Assembly (NCBI GenBank): GCA_019750295.1
Contig: JAIEOS010000020.1
Location: 1 to 64,000, forward strand
DNA from: Bdellovibrionales bacterium
GTDB taxonomy: Bacteria; Bdellovibrionota; Bdellovibrionia; Bdellovibrionales; JAGQZY01
Direction: 5' to 3'
Length of the DNA: 64,000 nt
The position numbers and the translations under genes are program-made. Below are positions 61,666-64,000 of the stretch, piece after piece. Numbering within the stretch: the stretch's first letter is position 1; every line of letters begins with the position of its first letter. The notes under the pieces were generated by a model, which was not told the DNA's origin, did no database searches, and saw nothing but the letters and a program-made list of their open reading frames with translations.

Positions 61666-61935
61666 CTAGTAGCGCAGAATAATATGATGTCCAAATCGGG
61701 TTCTTACGATTGATGAGAACTCACCGATCTTAAGTTGCTCAGCAATTTCAGCAAAATCGCTATCGAGTCTTGCTGGATCCACGCTCCCTAAATCCCCGCC
61801 CACCTCTTTTGATGAGCACTGAGAGTATTTACGAGCGAGCTCATTAAAGTCTTCACCTCGTTTCAGTCGGAGTAGAAGATCTTCGGCTTCGTAACGGTGT
61901 TGGGTGAGAATGTGCATGAGATTGAGCGTCGCCAT
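61666..61935 (-). CDS. Parvulin-type peptidyl-prolyl isomerase
   Basis: 89 residues, a stand-alone PpiC-type domain: LNLMHILTQHR, FNELARKYSQCSSKEVGGDLGSVDP and FGHHIILRY at the end. No signal peptide, so cytoplasmic, unlike SurA/PpiD. It follows the response regulator with a single-base gap and no Shine-Dalgarno, so is translated by coupling. Confidence 0.92.
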   Translation of the reverse strand: MATLNLMHILTQHRYEAEDLLLRLKRGEDFNELARKYSQCSSKEVGGDLGSVDPARLDSDFAEIAEQLKIGEFSSIVRTRFGHHIILRY

Positions 61936-61936
61936 T

Positions 61937-62374
61937 TTATCGGGGAGGGACTTCGTTCAACTTTAACCAGTATTCTCCCAGGCTTTTCACGGTCTCTGTA
62001 AAGTGGGAGAAATCAACAGGCTTACGAACGTAGCTATTGGCGCCCAGATTATAACCTGTGGCCACATCTTTTTCTTCTTTGGATGTGGTGAGAAGCACCA
62101 CTGGCAGTCTCTTCGTGATTTGGCTGGCACGAATTCGCTCAAGAACTTGGAGTCCATCCATCTTCGGCAAATTAATGTCGAGTAAAACAACTTGGGGAGT
62201 GATGTCGGGATTGCGCTCGGAATACTTCCCGGTGCAAAACAAATAATCCACGGCTTCCGCGCCATCGCGAGCGATGATCACTTCGTTTGTAATCTTATTT
62301 TGTTTAAGGGCACGTAGGGTCAGAAGTTCATCCTGAAGATTGTCCTCGACCAAAAGAATTGGCTTTGCATCCAT
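61937..62374 (-). CDS. Single-domain response regulator
   Basis: 145 residues, one receiver domain only (Rcp1-like). Acidic pair Glu10/Asp11, phosphorylation site Asp66 in LLDINLP, TTSKEE with the switch Thr/Ser, and YVRKPVDF with the conserved Lys. The insert of ~10 residues at EAVDYLFCTGKYSERNP is typical of Rcp1-type regulators that dock bacteriophytochrome-like histidine kinases. No kinase gene is nearby. Good AGGAGG site. Confidence 0.93.
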   Translation of the reverse strand: MDAKPILLVEDNLQDELLTLRALKQNKITNEVIIARDGAEAVDYLFCTGKYSERNPDITPQVVLLDINLPKMDGLQVLERIRASQITKRLPVVLLTTSKEEKDVATGYNLGANSYVRKPVDFSHFTETVKSLGEYWLKLNEVPPR

Positions 62375-62514
62375 ACGAACCTCCTACATTCCGTTGAGAG
62401 CTGTCTAACACCCTAAACCCATTGTCGGCAACAAACAAGGCGAGTTTTCAGCTGTTCCAAACCAAACTGGAATTGTCAGATCAAAAAGAATGGTAGTCCT
62501 TTTTGAACATCCGT

Positions 62515-63204
62515 TTATCGAGGTATAAGAAGCAAATTCTTCACAAATTTCTGCATAAGACTTTTTTCTTCAAAATGACGGTGGAATGTTTTCAGCGCCG
62601 ACGCCTCCGAAAGTTCCTTGGCCTCTCGCCACAGATCTTCAAACAGCAAAGAGGTGGCTCCAACGGCCAGGGATGGAAAAGCGCCGTCGTCAACTTCTCC
62701 GTGGCCGACAATCAAAAGGCGAGAGAACAGGTACTTCATCGCACGATTGAATTCAGGTTCGTTATCGCGCCCTTGCAGGTCGTGCTCTTTTTTGATGTCG
62801 CGAGTAGAAATGGGCGAATTGCTTTTTAACGTTTCAAGAATTTGTGCGGCCGTGCGAGGTATCCCCTGCTCCTCAATTTCTGTGGTCTTAAGAATTTTGA
62901 GGAGAGCTGTGAACACTTCGCGAGAGAAAAAAGTCGCTCGCCCGCGAAACCATTTGCCGTAAACGATGTCGGTTCGAGCGGAGAGTTCCTTCATCAGGTG
63001 CCAGAGCTCGGCCACGTGATCATCACCGTCTTCGGACCATTCCCAGCGCATTTCTTTACGCGGGTAGAATTGAGACCAGAGGGACAAGGGCTCCTTCGCA
63101 TTTTTGATCGGAAAAACCAAAAGTATTCCTTCTTGATTGATAAATTCGATCGCCTTTTTTTTCTGCACCGAAAGCTCCTTCCGTCTCCCGGAGTCTAACT
63201 CCAA
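62515..63204 (-). CDS. Winged-helix-like cytoplasmic protein of unknown function
   Basis: 229 residues. KKAIEFINQEGILLVFPIKNAKEPLSLWSQFYP near the N-terminus and a middle region TAAQILETLKSNSPISTRDIKKEHDLQGRDNEPEF with the look of a winged helix. The W-x-W/E-rich DDHVAELWHLMKEL segment recalls AlkZ (YcaQ)-related DNA-repair proteins, but the match is weak and I do not name it. Divergent from mscS. Confidence 0.6.
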   Translation of the reverse strand: MELDSGRRKELSVQKKKAIEFINQEGILLVFPIKNAKEPLSLWSQFYPRKEMRWEWSEDGDDHVAELWHLMKELSARTDIVYGKWFRGRATFFSREVFTALLKILKTTEIEEQGIPRTAAQILETLKSNSPISTRDIKKEHDLQGRDNEPEFNRAMKYLFSRLLIVGHGEVDDGAFPSLAVGATSLLFEDLWREAKELSEASALKTFHRHFEEKSLMQKFVKNLLLIPR

Positions 63205-63293
63205 GCACGGGTGGGAACAACGCAGTTGTCACACTGTATTAAGTTACGACAGCTTGAGAGAAGTTTGGTAATTCCTAGGAATAAGGAAGTATC

Positions 63294-64000
63294 ATGGAAA
63301 TCACTATGACCTCAGCATTAGAAATTTTAGTCAAAAAGATCGAACTCTGGTTTCATGAATCCGTGGCCGCGCTCCCGAATATCATCGTTGCCGCCATCAT
63401 CGTCGCTGGATTCTTTGTTCTCTCCCGATTTGTCCATAAGCTCGGGCGTCGCTTTTTAGAGCGATTTTCTATCAACCGGGCGCTCAATGAACTTATGGCC
63501 TCAAGTCTACAGATGGCTGTGGTTTTGGTGGGCATTTTTATTGCGTTGGGAATATTAAATCTCGAAAAAACCGTGACCTCTTTGCTCACAGGTGCGGGAA
63601 TCATTACTTTTGTTATCGGTTTTGCGTTTCAAGATATTGCGGCGAATTTCTTTTCGGGAATTCTCATCGCCTTTAAAAAACCTTATCAAATTGGTGATGT
63701 GATCGAGATCGAAAAAAATATGGGTGAAGTTCAAGAGATCGAACTTCGATCAACAATGATCAGAACATTTGATGGTCAGGACATTTTAATACCTAACAAA
63801 AATATTCTCACTCAGGTGGTCACGAATTACACCTACTCCCCTTATCGACGAGTTTCTATTGCTGTGGGTGTGGCCTACGATTCCGATCTTAAAAAAGTCG
63901 TCGAAGTGACGACCAACGCCCTGGAAACGCTAGAGGGAAGAGACCCATCAATCCCGGTCAGTGTGCATTTCACCGATTTCGGCGCAAGTTCCGTCAATCT
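63294..64000 (+). CDS. MscS-type mechanosensitive channel (3' end beyond window)
   Basis: Runs off the right edge; 235 codons visible. ATG 63294 with AAGGAAG upstream. Membrane helices in the first ~110 residues (NIIVAAIIVAGFFVLSR, MAVVLVGIFIALGIL), then the pore helix VTSLLTGAGIITFVIGFAFQDIAANFFSGILIAF and the start of the beta domain (KPYQIGDVIEIE, IPNKNI). These are the standard landmarks of small MscS channels that open under membrane tension to release solutes. The C-terminal cytoplasmic vestibule is cut off. Confidence 0.95.
   Translation, partial: MEITMTSALEILVKKIELWFHESVAALPNIIVAAIIVAGFFVLSRFVHKLGRRFLERFSINRALNELMASSLQMAVVLVGIFIALGILNLEKTVTSLLTGAGIITFVIGFAFQDIAANFFSGILIAFKKPYQIGDVIEIEKNMGEVQEIELRSTMIRTFDGQDILIPNKNILTQVVTNYTYSPYRRVSIAVGVAYDSDLKKVVEVTTNALETLEGRDPSIPVSVHFTDFGASSVN

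Noticed and set aside
61937-61975. TAAAGTTG and CCCGATAA before the parvulin gene, looking like another sigma-28 promoter
   Set aside because: Spacing is 13 rather than 11 bases, and the elements are simply the last codons of the response regulator; the parvulin start follows its stop by one base and is better explained by translational coupling.
62401-62450. GCCGACAA upstream of the response regulator as a sigma-28 -10
   Set aside because: One mismatch in the core and nothing like TAAAGTTT 11 bases upstream.
1-64000. CRISPR arrays, rRNA, tRNA, insertion sequences, prophage genes
   Set aside because: I looked for regularly spaced repeats, cloverleaf cores and transposase or integrase motifs and saw none.

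Overview
The window looks like chromosomal DNA of a predatory-type Gram-negative bacterium of the Bdellovibrio group (Bdellovibrionota). I infer this from the mix of housekeeping genes, many secreted and lipoprotein genes of unknown function, long coiled-coil proteins, DoxX/YHS/SGNH accessory genes, a VKOR-DsbA fusion and a flagellar-type sigma-28 promoter. No species marker such as rRNA is present, so this is inference from gene content. I found no tRNA, rRNA, insertion sequence, prophage or CRISPR array. Coding density is high and only one gap reaches about 300 bases (4907-5206).

Layout. 1-4283: rnhB, a YraN-type nuclease-fold gene, an RlmM-like rRNA methyltransferase, and lptD on the other strand. 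4500-9865: a STAS protein, a coiled-coil protein, a membrane protein behind a very good sigma-28 promoter, a VKOR-DsbA fusion and a ChaN-like protein. 9852-15930: a run of six plus-strand genes (GYF/coiled-coil/transmembrane protein, TPR protein, FecR-like protein, long coiled coil, LytM-like protein, small secreted protein) that looks like an undescribed envelope module. 16042-20840: a glycosidase-fold exported protein, an exported GT2 glycosyltransferase overlapping a formylglycine-generating-enzyme-like protein, and an M15-like lipoprotein. 21103-23666: thiolase-scoA-scoB, for acetoacetate/ketone-body metabolism. 23781-31223: a lysine/alanine-rich protein with a Cys/His motif, then miaB, a gamma carbonic anhydrase, guaB and guaA. 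31369-36779: dnaE and two exported CsgG/FlgT-type proteins. 36977-42873: a leucine dehydrogenase, the YfgM-BamB pair, lipoproteins, a tandem cyclic-nucleotide-binding protein and apt. 42934-47525: a probably frameshifted CPA1 antiporter, hemB with a DUF1338 (HglS-type) enzyme, a carbonic-anhydrase-like lipoprotein lacking two zinc ligands, and a PEBP protein. 47595-52916: mostly small exported proteins, a CPBP protein and an SGNH hydrolase. 52925-57832: a cysteine dioxygenase/sulfinate decarboxylase fusion, DoxX, a YHS protein with a homopolymer frameshift, a DedA/ATP-grasp fusion and a choice-of-anchor protein. 57903-64000: a cyclic-nucleotide-binding protein, exported proteins, a short PqiA/PqiB pair, a parvulin, a response regulator, a winged-helix-like protein and the 5' part of an MscS channel.

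How the genes work together. Several sets have clear joint roles: scoA/scoB/thiolase interconvert acetoacetate and acetyl-CoA; guaB and guaA make GMP; YfgM and BamB serve outer-membrane protein assembly; LptD inserts LPS; PqiA and PqiB move lipid. The fused dioxygenase/decarboxylase would take cysteine to hypotaurine in one polypeptide.

The strongest second-look signals are: a near-consensus sigma-28 promoter whose predicted start site falls on the ATG (leaderless mRNA), with two weaker parallels; perfect 33- and 38-bp hairpins with 5-base loops; a Shine-Dalgarno-sequestering stem; the zinc-ligand-poor carbonic anhydrase; the two enzyme fusions; and two probable frameshifts. All functional calls come from reading motifs by eye; no database search was run.
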